A stretch of 64,000 bases of DNA from Pseudoalteromonas apostichopi (GCF_030297135.1 NZ_AP028065.1:1922001-1986000), one strand, 5' to 3'. Shown: positions 8,103 through 16,163, numbered from the stretch's first letter. The notes: generated by a model from the sequence alone, not told the origin. A program made the numbers and translations.

Positions 8103-8527
8103 TTCAAAGAGTAAAACAGGCAAAAGTAGAAGTGGCAGGCGAGGTAGTGGGTGAAATTTCACAAGGTATTTTGTTGTTATTAGGTGTTGAAAAACAAGAC
8201 ACCGAGCAAAGCGCTCAGAAGCTTTTACATAAAGTCAGTAATTACCGCATTTTTACCGACGAACAAGGAAAGATGAATTTAAGTTTGAAGGATATTAAGG
8301 GTGAGCTATTAGTGGTTTCGCAGTTTACGTTAGCAGCTGACACTAAAAAGGGCATGCGTCCGAGCTTCTCAAGTGCTGGCACACCTGAACAAGCAAATAC
8401 GCTCTATGAGTATTTTATCGCTGAAGCTAAAAAATCGGGCCTAACAGTCGCTGCTGGGCGTTTTGGTGCTGATATGCAAGTAAGCTTATGCAACGATGGT
8501 CCAGTTACTTTTAATTTAGCTGTGTAA
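8090..8527 (+). CDS. dtd: D-aminoacyl-tRNA deacylase
   Basis: 145 residues, full family length. Hydrolyses D-aminoacyl-tRNA (and mischarged glycyl-tRNA-Ala), protecting translation from D-amino acids. The N-terminus MQGLIQRVKQAKVEV, the SQFTLAADTKKG segment with the catalytic Thr region, and the C-terminal NDGPVTFNL carrying the Gly-cisPro type motif are typical. It overlaps the upstream peptidase gene by 13 bp. A 162-bp hairpin-forming repeat begins exactly at the last base of its stop codon. Confidence 0.95.
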   Translation: MQGLIQRVKQAKVEVAGEVVGEISQGILLLLGVEKQDTEQSAQKLLHKVSNYRIFTDEQGKMNLSLKDIKGELLVVSQFTLAADTKKGMRPSFSSAGTPEQANTLYEYFIAEAKKSGLTVAAGRFGADMQVSLCNDGPVTFNLAV

Positions 8528-8688
8528 TACCAACTCGCAATAATACTTAATCATTTTGAGGGATTAAACCTGTCGCTAACTGCGTTAAAAATTTCTCATT
8601 TAGAACAACTAAATAACGAAATTTTTGCCTTGTTATCAACGAGGTTTTATTGCCTCAAAATAGACTACTTAATTAAGCGGGTTGGTAT
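8527..8688. repeat. 162-bp palindromic intergenic repeat, copy 1 (MITE-like)
   Basis: Bounded by inverted ATACCAAC (8527-8534) and GTTGGTAT (8681-8688). Inside are further nested inverted segments: TTTTGAGG with CCTCAAAA, and AAAAATTTCTCATTTAG with CTAAATAACGAAATTTTT around an AACAA loop. The whole can therefore fold into one long imperfect hairpin. It has no ORF. A second copy at 41660-41821 has the same length with only about six substitutions. It lies between convergent genes and may terminate transcription from both sides. Confidence 0.9.
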
Positions 8689-8696
8689 AAGTATTT

Positions 8697-9386
8697 TTAC
8701 TTTTTGATCATCACTATGTGGTTCACATAGTCTGGGATTTTCACAATACTTGGGCGCTTACCAAACTCGGTGATCAGTAGGTGCTCAAGTTGCTTTAGTT
8801 GCGATGGGTGATTAGATAAAAAATTAATAAACAATAAACCACCTTTTGCCATTGCAGCTCTTAATTTAGTGTAAAACTGGTGCTTATATAAAAATAGCGG
8901 TGCGTCTACTTCACTGAATAAATCTAAGATAATCCAATTGTATTTGTTATTTTGCTCTAAAACTTGTTGCGCATCAAAACAGTGTAGATTATTGGCATGA
9001 TCGCCACCAAAGTAGCGTTTATAGCAGTGGATTATGTCGGGATTTTTATCAACTGATGTCAGCTGGCTGTCGGGGTAGGTGTGCTGTAAGTAGTTACGAA
9101 TAGCACCGCCACCTAACCCTAATTCTAAAATTTTTTTAGGCTCTTCTAAGTCTTGCCAAAGCTTTGCAAGGTATTGTAAATGAGGAAAAAGCAACCTCGC
9201 AGGGCGACGTTTCTCAATGACGGATTGTAGAGTTTCGTTGATCAGTAACCAGCGTAATTGGTTAAGTTGTCTAACTTGAATACTGTAATTGCCTTGCTTA
9301 TGCCAATAGATGAGTTGCCCTAATCGGTGGCAGTCCTCAATAAAACTATGTTTTACTGCGCCACTGGGTTCAATAAAATGTTCCAT
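8697..9386 (-). CDS. spermidine synthase-like methyltransferase-fold protein
   Basis: 229 residues. A Rossmann-type S-adenosylmethionine-binding core begins ILELGLGGGAIRNYL (about 86-100), then LTSVDKNPDII gives the acidic residue at the end of strand beta2. WIILDLFSEVDAPLFLY follows in the position of the spermidine synthase gate region. It resembles the short SpeE-like family in Alteromonadales rather than true SpeE (a bona fide speE is at 32864-33736), and lacks the SpeE GGGDGG signature in exact form. Reaction unknown. It is divergent from fabY across a 228-bp gap that holds an 11-bp inverted repeat. Confidence 0.78.
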   Translation of the reverse strand: MEHFIEPSGAVKHSFIEDCHRLGQLIYWHKQGNYSIQVRQLNQLRWLLINETLQSVIEKRRPARLLFPHLQYLAKLWQDLEEPKKILELGLGGGAIRNYLQHTYPDSQLTSVDKNPDIIHCYKRYFGGDHANNLHCFDAQQVLEQNNKYNWIILDLFSEVDAPLFLYKHQFYTKLRAAMAKGGLLFINFLSNHPSQLKQLEHLLITEFGKRPSIVKIPDYVNHIVMIKK

Positions 9387-9482
9387 ATTTCGGGCCTTTA
9401 GCTATTTATTTATAAAAATAAGACAATTATTTCAGCATAGACCAGTAGGCATAAAGTGCAATTGTGCATTAGTTTTTACAGC

Positions 9483-9525
9483 TTGGAATAATAATTTAGA
9501 CTGGGTCACCAAAGTATTATTCCAA
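9483..9525. repeat. inverted repeat in the divergent intergenic region
   Basis: TTGGAATAATA (9483-9493) and its exact complement TATTATTCCAA (9515-9525) are separated by 21 bp, in the gap between the SpeE-like gene and fabY. It could be an operator or an RNA hairpin; nothing else in the gap is recognised. Confidence 0.5.
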
Positions 9526-9614
9526 CTTGTTAGAAGATCGCGTATCGTAATTCGCATTCCAAAGGCCACGTGAGAAAAACAACAGACAGTGGCTGAATTA
9601 TCACAGGAGTTTTT

Positions 9615-10508
9615 ATGTTTAAAGTGACCACCCCACAAAGCAGCGAAGATTGGCAAGCGTATTATTCACTACGTTGGCAGGTTTTAAGAGCGCCTTGGGG
9701 CGAGCCGCGTGGTTCTGAGCAAGATGACTTGGAGCAAGACGCAGAGCACCGCTTTATCAAAAATAATGACGGCGAAGTTTTAGGTGTAGCTCGCCTACAT
9801 TTTAATAATCATCAGCAAGCGCAAGTTCGCTATATGGCGGTGGCTGAAGGTAACCGTAACCAGCATATCGGTAGTCGTTTATTACATGAATTAGAAAAAA
9901 TAGCATGGACTCAAGATGCCGATGAATTGGTATTGTTTGCTCGTGAACGCGCGCTTGATTTCTACAAGCGCCATGGCTACGAAGTAAAAGAAAAAGCGCA
10001 TCTCGCGTATGACGATGTGCAGCACTGGAAAATGGTAAAACAAAAACCGTCTGAACCGGGTTGGTTTCGTCATCCAAACTGGACACAAGTACTACAAAAT
10101 ACTTGGCGTGAGTCGATTCCAATCAGTGATGCGATGGGGATTAAAGTTGAAAGCTATACTGATTGGCAGTTTACTACTCGTGCTGATTTAGATGCGAACT
10201 TAAACCTTCATAATACAATGTTTGCTGGTTCTATTTATAGTTTAGCAACGCTAACAGGGTGGGGGGCAACTTACCTTGCGCTGAAAGAAGCAGGCCTTGA
10301 AGGAAATATCGTGTTAGCTGATGCTAATATTAAATACCTTAAGCCACTGAATAACGACCCTCGCGGGAGCGTTGAATTGGCTGGTTGTAAAGGTAAGTTA
10401 GCGGATTTAGAGTCTAATGGTAAAGCAAGCTACCATGTGCCAGTGAATGTATATGATGGTGATGTGTTAGTTGCTGAATTTGAAGGCCACTTCATCGTTA
10501 AAAAATAA
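9615..10508 (+). CDS. fabY: bifunctional GNAT acetyltransferase / hotdog thioesterase-like protein (FabY/YiiD type)
   Basis: 297 residues with two domains. The N-terminal GNAT domain (about 1-140) has the acetyl-CoA motif RNQHIGSRLL near 80. The C-terminal YiiD-type hotdog domain (about 150-297) contains NLHNTMFAGSIYSLATLTGWG. E. coli YiiD, called FabY, has been linked to initiation of fatty acid synthesis, and I assign the symbol on domain architecture only. The ATG at 9615 follows ACAGGAG at good spacing. Monocistronic, ending at a clear hairpin shared with the convergent pldA. Confidence 0.85.
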   Translation: MFKVTTPQSSEDWQAYYSLRWQVLRAPWGEPRGSEQDDLEQDAEHRFIKNNDGEVLGVARLHFNNHQQAQVRYMAVAEGNRNQHIGSRLLHELEKIAWTQDADELVLFARERALDFYKRHGYEVKEKAHLAYDDVQHWKMVKQKPSEPGWFRHPNWTQVLQNTWRESIPISDAMGIKVESYTDWQFTTRADLDANLNLHNTMFAGSIYSLATLTGWGATYLALKEAGLEGNIVLADANIKYLKPLNNDPRGSVELAGCKGKLADLESNGKASYHVPVNVYDGDVLVAEFEGHFIVKK

Positions 10509-10517
10509 CGACTATTT

Positions 10518-10543
10518 AGAGCGAGCTAACTAAAGCTCGCTCT
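10518..10543. terminator. bidirectional terminator between fabY and pldA
   Basis: Ten-bp perfect stem AGAGCGAGCT / AGCTCGCTCT with a six-base loop, right after the fabY stop and just beyond the pldA stop. The T-run is short (TTTATT). Confidence 0.7.
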
Positions 10544-10552
10544 TTATTACAG

Positions 10553-11590
10553 TTAAAGCAAGTCAGTTAACAGAATACCGACACCAAAGCGTTCAATATC
10601 AGCATTGTAGTCAATCAAGCTCTCGCCATAGCCATTAAAGTATTGTGCGTAACCACGTAACCTGCCCCAAAGAGGAAAAGACCAATCTAACTGGATTGCA
10701 CCACGGTTATCTGAGTTTAAGTTATTACGCGTCATAAAGCTGAATTCATGCTCGTTGTAACGGTATGCACCTGAGAATTCAAAATAACCCATGTATTTGT
10801 AGATATCTGGATTATCATCGCCACGTGCTTTTAGCTCATCATCTTTTTTATCTTCAGGAATGCGATACCACGGCTTAAAGCTAAATACAAAGCCATCTTT
10901 TTCCCATAAGAAATCAGCATAGATACGGTTCCACGAGCGTGAATTAGGTTGGCTTCGACCATTAGATTGATGCGAGGCACCAATTGCGATTGCCATTTCA
11001 TCACCCCACAGTACATGCTCAGGATCAAGATAGTTCATCCAGAATATCTCCGGTTCGTAATTGGTTTCACGAAATGGTGATGAAATATCTTTGTTATAAA
11101 ACTGCCAAAACGACTGCAATGTAAAAGCAAAAAAGATACCTTGGTCTTTATCTGAGAAGCCTTCGAAGATAGGTACTTTAATTGATAGTTGGTATTTCAC
11201 TTCAAGGTTATCGAGTGGCTCGCCATCGACCTCTTCAGCAAGGTCTTTTAAACCATCAAAAGGGCGCTCATTAGGGTTAGACACGTAAGAGAGCGGTAAA
11301 ATGTAGTTACGCTTATGTGGAGTGATTACATTACGGTTTTTCTTGCTCACTTCTTCACGAGCTTTGCGTTTGTCTAAAGCCGTGAGCTTTTTGCTCTCGT
11401 CTAAGTCAGAGCACTTTTTACGAAGTTCTTCGAGTGTTTGTTTACCGTCACCGCCAATAGCTTCGTTCAAAATACACTGCTTTACGAGTTCTAGCGCGTC
11501 ATCTTGTTCGTTAGTTTGTGGTTGTTCAGTTTGAGCGAATACAGGTACAGAAAATAAGCCAGCGGCTGCCAGCCAAATGCGCCATCCCAT
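10553..11590 (-). CDS. pldA: outer-membrane phospholipase A1
   Basis: 345 residues with a signal peptide ending VFAQ. A charged linker (about 30-90) precedes the 12-stranded barrel. The active-site signature HQSNGRSQPNSRSWNRIY carries the His and Ser of the OMPLA catalytic triad (HxSNG) and the downstream Asn. The protein ends in the barrel strand RFGVGILLTDLL. It hydrolyses phospholipids that reach the outer leaflet of the outer membrane and is activated by dimerisation and calcium. The linker is longer than in E. coli PldA (289 aa). Upstream lies a structured non-coding stretch shared with the end of the lysine operon. Confidence 0.93.
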   Translation of the reverse strand: MGWRIWLAAAGLFSVPVFAQTEQPQTNEQDDALELVKQCILNEAIGGDGKQTLEELRKKCSDLDESKKLTALDKRKAREEVSKKNRNVITPHKRNYILPLSYVSNPNERPFDGLKDLAEEVDGEPLDNLEVKYQLSIKVPIFEGFSDKDQGIFFAFTLQSFWQFYNKDISSPFRETNYEPEIFWMNYLDPEHVLWGDEMAIAIGASHQSNGRSQPNSRSWNRIYADFLWEKDGFVFSFKPWYRIPEDKKDDELKARGDDNPDIYKYMGYFEFSGAYRYNEHEFSFMTRNNLNSDNRGAIQLDWSFPLWGRLRGYAQYFNGYGESLIDYNADIERFGVGILLTDLL

Positions 11591-11692
11591 TGCAGTTCCC
11601 TTTCAGTAGACTTGTAAGTAGGTATAATTATAACGATTTTTACATAAGTAACCGTGAACTTGTACTGAATTGTTGAAATTTTGGGTAAATAG

Positions 11693-11775
11693 AGAGCCCC
11701 AAGCTAAGCTTGGAGCTCTACTGTAACGGCCTAAGGGCATAAGCCGTCGACTCTCACGCAATGAGAAGGTGTGAG
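11693..11775. other. three consecutive stem-loops between the lysine operon and pldA
   Basis: Stems: GAGC-CCAAGCT with AGCTTGG-GCTC (11693-11719), ACGGC with GCCGT (11726-11747) and CTCAC with GTGAG (11753-11775). They lie directly after the stop of the AstE-like gene and upstream of pldA, both on the minus strand. No strong T-run follows the first stem. They may act as a terminator or processing element of the lysine operon, a leader of pldA, or a small RNA. Confidence 0.5.
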
Positions 11776-11776
11776 C

Positions 11777-12895
11777 TTATAGCTCAAATACGTTTGTAAA
11801 AAACTTATAAAGTTCAGTGCCTTGATTCACGCTTGCTGAAGCAAAATGCAAAATAGCGATGGCGTCTTTATCAAAACTTAATGTTTGAAGGGGTTGCTCA
11901 GAAAGGTAGCGCTCCATTCGTAAAATGTGGGCTATAGGTTCGCCTGCTTTTACATGGCCTCCAAGCGGGGCAAGGTATTCCACCATGCCACCCATAGGCG
12001 CATAGTAAGCAACATAATCTTCAAGCATACAGGCATAGCGTGTTATCGCTTTTGGTTTATAAGCAGCATCTACAAATACCTCTTTGTGAGTGAGGTAACT
12101 TAAAATACTATTTGCATCTTCAAGGGCTGCACTTAAATCGATTTTTTCTTGGCTACCTAATTCAACGGTAAATGCTTCAACTTGAACTGCAAATTCACGG
12201 CCTTGTTTGGCAAGTTCTTCAGAAAGCGACCACCAAGGACAGAAGCTCGCTTCATCCATCGCTCCATCAAAGTCACTTGGAATCAATAAGATATGTTCAA
12301 TGTTGAAATAGCTTGCGCTGTCTTTGGCATATTCTGGGCAATAGAGGTGCTGACTTGAGATAGGTCCTGTGTGTAGGTCTAAAACAATATCCGCCTGATG
12401 CGCAAGCTTTTGCAGGTTCAGAGCAATGCGCTTACCTGTTGTTAGGCTGTAGTCAGGACCGGTTAGTTGGCTGTCGATGTCAGTAACGAGTGCCTCTTTG
12501 AATGCAGCTTTAAGAGTCGCATCATCACTGCCTTTGTGCAGTTCAGCAATCTGTGAGGGTAATGCTTTGTTAAAGCGGTACATGCGGTTCCAGTTGGTAC
12601 CAGTAATTGGATCGAAGCGACCCAGAGTAAACTCACCTGATTTTTGGTTACAACCAATTGGGTTGGCATAAGGCACAAGAGTAATGTCGCCACGTAGCTT
12701 TAGAGATTTTAGCTGTTCAAGTAACTGATAAATTACTGCATTACCTTGTACTTCTGCGCCATGCATATTAGCTTGTATATACACGCTTGGTCCTGTGCCA
12801 TCGCCTTTTAAGCGATACACAGGGATTGTCAGTGGAAGGCCGTTGGCAATCTCGCCAACCACAATATTCTCTTGGCTGATTAGTTCTTTACTCAT
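11777..12895 (-). CDS. succinylglutamate desuccinylase/aspartoacylase (AstE/ASPA) family metallohydrolase
   Basis: 372 residues. The zinc motif HGAE (45-48, in NMHGAEVQG), a following RFDPITGTNWNR segment and a later LDLHTGP provide the ligands expected for M14-type deacylases. The C-terminal PMGGMVEYLAPLGGHVKAG resembles the barrel-like domain of this family. Such enzymes release acyl groups from N-acylated amino acids. It is the last gene of the lysine-riboswitch operon, 5 bp after the decarboxylase gene. By context it could remove succinate from an N-succinyl intermediate of the diaminopimelate pathway in the role usually filled by DapE; that is inference. An alternative is a catabolic N-acyl-amino-acid hydrolase. 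Confidence 0.85.
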   Translation of the reverse strand: MSKELISQENIVVGEIANGLPLTIPVYRLKGDGTGPSVYIQANMHGAEVQGNAVIYQLLEQLKSLKLRGDITLVPYANPIGCNQKSGEFTLGRFDPITGTNWNRMYRFNKALPSQIAELHKGSDDATLKAAFKEALVTDIDSQLTGPDYSLTTGKRIALNLQKLAHQADIVLDLHTGPISSQHLYCPEYAKDSASYFNIEHILLIPSDFDGAMDEASFCPWWSLSEELAKQGREFAVQVEAFTVELGSQEKIDLSAALEDANSILSYLTHKEVFVDAAYKPKAITRYACMLEDYVAYYAPMGGMVEYLAPLGGHVKAGEPIAHILRMERYLSEQPLQTLSFDKDAIAILHFASASVNQGTELYKFFTNVFEL

Positions 12896-12900
12896 GGCGA

Positions 12901-14106
12901 TTACCTTAAATAATAGCTAGCATCTTCAACGCTACGGATGCACTCAATACTGCCTTGTTCAAGGATGTATTCAGCCGCTAATTCGTGGCATAAAAAGTAC
13001 GGCATACTTTCGGTAAAGCCGTATGCGCCACACTGGCTGAATACCAACCAGTCTTGCTCATTTAAATCGCTAGCTAAGAGGTGCTCACCTAAGCAATCAA
13101 GCGCGGTGCAAAGTGGGCCGTATAACGTCATTGCTGCAGGCTCAGCCGTCGATTCGCGTAGTAACGCCGCAGGAAAATCTTGGCTTGTCACAGCTGGGCG
13201 AAGTAAATGGTTAATACCGCCTGATAAAATCACCTGCTGTTGATTGTAATTTTCTTTACGCTCAACAATCGGCGTTACGTAATGACCACATTCGCCCACT
13301 GCATAGCGACCAAGCTCCATCCAAAGCTCATTGACACCGGCATCCGCTTTAATGCTCGCCAGAGTCTCGATAAGTGCAGACCAATCAAGTCGGTTAGCAT
13401 CTTGAGTATAAGGAATGCCTAGGCCACCACCCAAATCGAGAACATTAAGGTTAATATTTAATGAGTTAGCGAGTCGTTGTAATGGCTCAATCATGGCACG
13501 CCATAGCTCAGCGAGTTTATCGGTGCTGAGCATGTTGCCCCATTGGAAAATATGCAGACCATCAAAGTTAAGTGCTGGGTAATTACTTACTGTTAGTGCT
13601 TGCCATTCATCACAGCCCAAACCAAAGGGGGTGAGACTATCGCCGCCAAGTGGGTTCTTTTCACTGTCTGGCCAACGTAGTTGTACACGCAATAATACTT
13701 GCAGATGGCAATTTGCTTTTGTTGCTTGTTCGTTTAACCAGCGAACTTGGTTAATGCTCTCTGCCACAAAAGTACGTACACCGCGAGCAATAAAATGTGA
13801 AATTTGTTTAGGGCTCTTTGCAGGCCCAGTATTGAGCACGCGCTCGCTATCGATGCCTTGAGCAAGTACTTGCTCAAGTTCACCTTTACTTGCAACATCA
13901 AAATTAAACCCTGCGCTGTCTAAACATTGAATAATGCGAGACAGCGGGTTGGCCTTGACTGCGTACCAAAGTTTCACATCGGTTTGCGCCGTCAGTTGAT
14001 TTAAATGTGCAGTTAATTTATCTAAATCATAGATAAAAAATGGCGTATCAAGGTGCGTTGCTACTTGTTCAACTGCTTGCTTGATGGGCGTGCTCATAAA
14101 GCTCAT
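12901..14106 (-). CDS. lysA: PLP-dependent group IV decarboxylase, diaminopimelate decarboxylase-like
   Basis: 401 residues, alanine-racemase-fold barrel followed by a beta domain. The Schiff-base lysine is K51 in WYAVKANP. LNVLDLGGGLGIPY is the glycine loop that binds PLP phosphate, and LYGPLCTALDCLG holds the catalytic cysteine region of the partner subunit (CESxD in classical LysA). ELGRYAVGECG is also typical. It should decarboxylate meso-diaminopimelate to lysine, which fits the lysine riboswitch upstream. The substitution CTALD for CESGD leaves open a related substrate such as a carboxynorspermidine-type compound. The ATG overlaps the dapD stop in a TAATG junction, so translation is coupled. 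Confidence 0.75.
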   Translation of the reverse strand: MSFMSTPIKQAVEQVATHLDTPFFIYDLDKLTAHLNQLTAQTDVKLWYAVKANPLSRIIQCLDSAGFNFDVASKGELEQVLAQGIDSERVLNTGPAKSPKQISHFIARGVRTFVAESINQVRWLNEQATKANCHLQVLLRVQLRWPDSEKNPLGGDSLTPFGLGCDEWQALTVSNYPALNFDGLHIFQWGNMLSTDKLAELWRAMIEPLQRLANSLNINLNVLDLGGGLGIPYTQDANRLDWSALIETLASIKADAGVNELWMELGRYAVGECGHYVTPIVERKENYNQQQVILSGGINHLLRPAVTSQDFPAALLRESTAEPAAMTLYGPLCTALDCLGEHLLASDLNEQDWLVFSQCGAYGFTESMPYFLCHELAAEYILEQGSIECIRSVEDASYYLR

Positions 14107-14846
14107 TAACGTAAAACCTCTTCTAACAGTAATGATGCATCGCTTTGTTCATCTCGGTATTTCACGATCAATGCACAAGACATGCTTAGGCCTTGCTCAC
14201 GAGCCCATGCGTTTGAAGCAGGACGAGAACCTGGGATCACAATCGCGTTTTCTGGGATTGCTTCACCTTTGTTTAGCTGGCGCTCATTAATACAGTCGTA
14301 GACTGGAATGGTTGCAGATAAACGCACACCCGGCGCAAGTACCGCGCCTCTTTTCACAACTACACCTTCAACAATTACGCAGCCTGCGCCGATGAATGCA
14401 TCATCCTCAATAACCACTGGGCTTGCACCAATAGGCTCAAGCACGCCACCTAATTGTACTGCTGCACTTAGGTGAACATTTTTACCCACTTGTGCACATG
14501 AACCCACTAATGCGTGGCTGTCGACCATAGTACCTTCGTCGATGAACGCGCCAATATTCACATACGCTGGTGGCATAATAATAGTGCCTTTAGCAACGTG
14601 TGCACCACGACGAACACTGCTACCACCTGGTACCATACGTACGCCTGCATCTGCTGCAAAGCCTTGTGGTGCTAAGTTGTGCTTATCAACAAAACCACCT
14701 GGGAACTCGGTGTTAGTGCCATTTTTAAATGCTTCTAAAATGCCTTGTTTAACTTCAATATTAGCATGCCAGTTGCCGTTCTCGTCTTGTGTTGCTGCGC
14801 GAACTGCGCCTGATTCTAAGTTGTTTAATAATTCTAACCAGCTCAT
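14106..14846 (-). CDS. dapD: tetrahydrodipicolinate N-succinyltransferase
   Basis: 246 residues forming a left-handed beta-helix of hexapeptide repeats (PPAYVNIGAFIDEGTMVDSH, then GSCAQVGKNVHLSAAVQLGG). The VLEPIGASPVVIEDDAFIGA segment is characteristic of DapD. It transfers succinyl from succinyl-CoA to tetrahydrodipicolinate in diaminopimelate and lysine synthesis. The ATG at 14846 (MSWLELLNN) is used; the longer frame would require TTG at 14870. It is shorter than typical DapD (about 274 aa) at the N-terminus. Gene follows dapA after 14 bp in the riboswitch-controlled operon. Confidence 0.88.
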   Translation of the reverse strand: MSWLELLNNLESGAVRAATQDENGNWHANIEVKQGILEAFKNGTNTEFPGGFVDKHNLAPQGFAADAGVRMVPGGSSVRRGAHVAKGTIIMPPAYVNIGAFIDEGTMVDSHALVGSCAQVGKNVHLSAAVQLGGVLEPIGASPVVIEDDAFIGAGCVIVEGVVVKRGAVLAPGVRLSATIPVYDCINERQLNKGEAIPENAIVIPGSRPASNAWAREQGLSMSCALIVKYRDEQSDASLLLEEVLR

Positions 14847-14860
14847 GATAAAACCTGTTT

Positions 14861-15745
14861 TTAGTTCCAAGATAAAATAGTGTTATTTGCGTGGGTGATG
14901 CCGTCTGTTTGCTCAAGCTCTAAATGCGTAAGTGGCGGACGTAAATGCGGGGTATTTATTTTACCTTGCAGGTGCATCAGTACTTTTACGGGGATTGGGT
15001 TTGCTACAGCAAATAGACTTTGAATTGCTTGCGACCAATCAGTGAATAGATTTGGGTATTGACCACTTAAACAGCGTTTAACAAACTCATGGGTTTGGCT
15101 TGGCCAAGCATTAGCGGCAACCGAAACTAAACCTTTTGCACCGGCTTGAGCAAAATACGGCATAAGTGCATCATCGCCACTGAAAATGGCAAGTTTTGGT
15201 GATGCCGTTCTAAAGCCTTCAAACTTGCTAATATCGCCGCTGGCTTCTTTTAAAGCCCAAAGGTTTTTGTGGTCGGCAAGGTTTTTAATTACCTGTGGTG
15301 AAATTTCAACTGCGCTGCGCCCTGGTACGTTATACAACATACAAGGGTGATGACTTGCGTTAAGTAGGCTTTCAAACCAATGTGTTTGACCCACAACACC
15401 AGGTTTTGCATACAGAGGTGAGCCTAACAGGTAGCCATGAATTGGCAGCTGATTGCAGTATTCAACCCATGCAATTTGCTGCTTTAGGTTCATGCCACCC
15501 ACAGCGATCATCAGTGGCACACTCGGTGCCAATTGGCAAACATGCTCGACAATGGCTTGTTGTTCTTTAAGTGAAAGCGCTAGTCCTTCACCGGTACTGC
15601 CAAGCAATAAAATGCCGTTATTTGCGGCTTGCTGTTCAGTGACCAGTTGCTCTAGGGCCGTGTAATCGACCTCGCCAGATTCAGAAAATGGCGTGACAAG
15701 CGCTGTCCATAATGGATAGTCATTTAAATCAAAATTGTTGATCAT
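14861..15745 (-). CDS. dapA: 4-hydroxy-tetrahydrodipicolinate synthase
   Basis: 294 residues, a TIM-barrel of the DapA family. Visible motifs are GSTGEG (49-54), the proton-relay tyrosine Y138 in MLYNVPGRS, and the Schiff-base lysine K166 in ALKEASGD. It condenses pyruvate with aspartate semialdehyde, the first committed step of lysine synthesis. It is the first gene of the operon after a lysine riboswitch, so lysine should repress it. The ATG at 15745 has GAGAG immediately adjacent and no well-spaced Shine-Dalgarno. Confidence 0.93.
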   Translation of the reverse strand: MINNFDLNDYPLWTALVTPFSESGEVDYTALEQLVTEQQAANNGILLLGSTGEGLALSLKEQQAIVEHVCQLAPSVPLMIAVGGMNLKQQIAWVEYCNQLPIHGYLLGSPLYAKPGVVGQTHWFESLLNASHHPCMLYNVPGRSAVEISPQVIKNLADHKNLWALKEASGDISKFEGFRTASPKLAIFSGDDALMPYFAQAGAKGLVSVAANAWPSQTHEFVKRCLSGQYPNLFTDWSQAIQSLFAVANPIPVKVLMHLQGKINTPHLRPPLTHLELEQTDGITHANNTILSWN

Positions 15746-15854
15746 CTCTCACGAACTTATAAGGTATTCGAAGAGTATATGCGGGAACATTTGAATGGGG
15801 CCGCATGTCGTCATTCGAACAAGGTATAATTCGAAGAGCGAATGGGCTTAAAAT

Positions 15855-15877
15855 AATAAAGACGCGACGGCCTTATT
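15855..15877 (-). terminator. possible expression-platform terminator of the lysine riboswitch
   Basis: On the minus strand AATAAGG / CTTTATT-type pairing around a CGTCGCG loop forms a short hairpin directly after the aptamer, followed by ATTTTAA. The U-run is weak, so terminator function is uncertain. Confidence 0.4.
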
Positions 15878-15884
15878 ATACTAA

Positions 15885-16077
15885 GACCAGAAGCTCTCCA
15901 CCAAACTAATCAATAGCGCTTTGCTATTGTTGGTGACAGTCGCTGGGATTCAGCCCAGTCGCCCGAAATAAGCACCTCACAAACGGTGTTACTTCTCGGC
16001 GTTAATTCCCCTCACGTATGATCAACAGAGTCTGTGCTCTTCCCATACGTTACCTGAATAACGCACCTCTTCCAGCC
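15885..16077 (-). ncRNA. lysine riboswitch (L-box aptamer) upstream of dapA
   Basis: On the minus strand the conserved L-box blocks occur in order: AGAGGTGCG (16062-16070), a GAGGGGAATTAACGCCGA block (about 15994-16012), GGGCTGAATCCCAG (15943-15956) and GTCACC (15932-15937). The ends pair as P1: GGCUGGAAG (16069-16077) with CUUCUGGUC (15885-15893), allowing G-U pairs. The layout parallels the E. coli lysC leader. When lysine binds, expression of the dapA operon should fall. About 140 nt separate the aptamer from the dapA start. Confidence 0.95.
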
Positions 16078-16133
16078 CTTTATGCTCGCTTTTAAGGTAA
16101 AAGCCAACATAGTTAAATAGGGTATTGGCGGCG

Positions 16134-16163
16134 ATTAAAGCATTTTAGCCATCTAGGTGTCAA
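16134..16163 (-). promoter_or_regulatory. sigma-70-type promoter for the lysine operon
   Basis: On the minus strand TTGACA (16158-16163) and TTTAAT (16134-16139) are separated by 18 bp. Transcription would start near 16127, about 50 nt before the riboswitch aptamer. Confidence 0.5.

Noticed and set aside
8527..8688. Insertion sequence or transposase remnant
   Set aside because: At 162 bp with no coding frame it cannot encode a transposase; it is listed as a MITE-like repeat, with no target duplication demonstrated.
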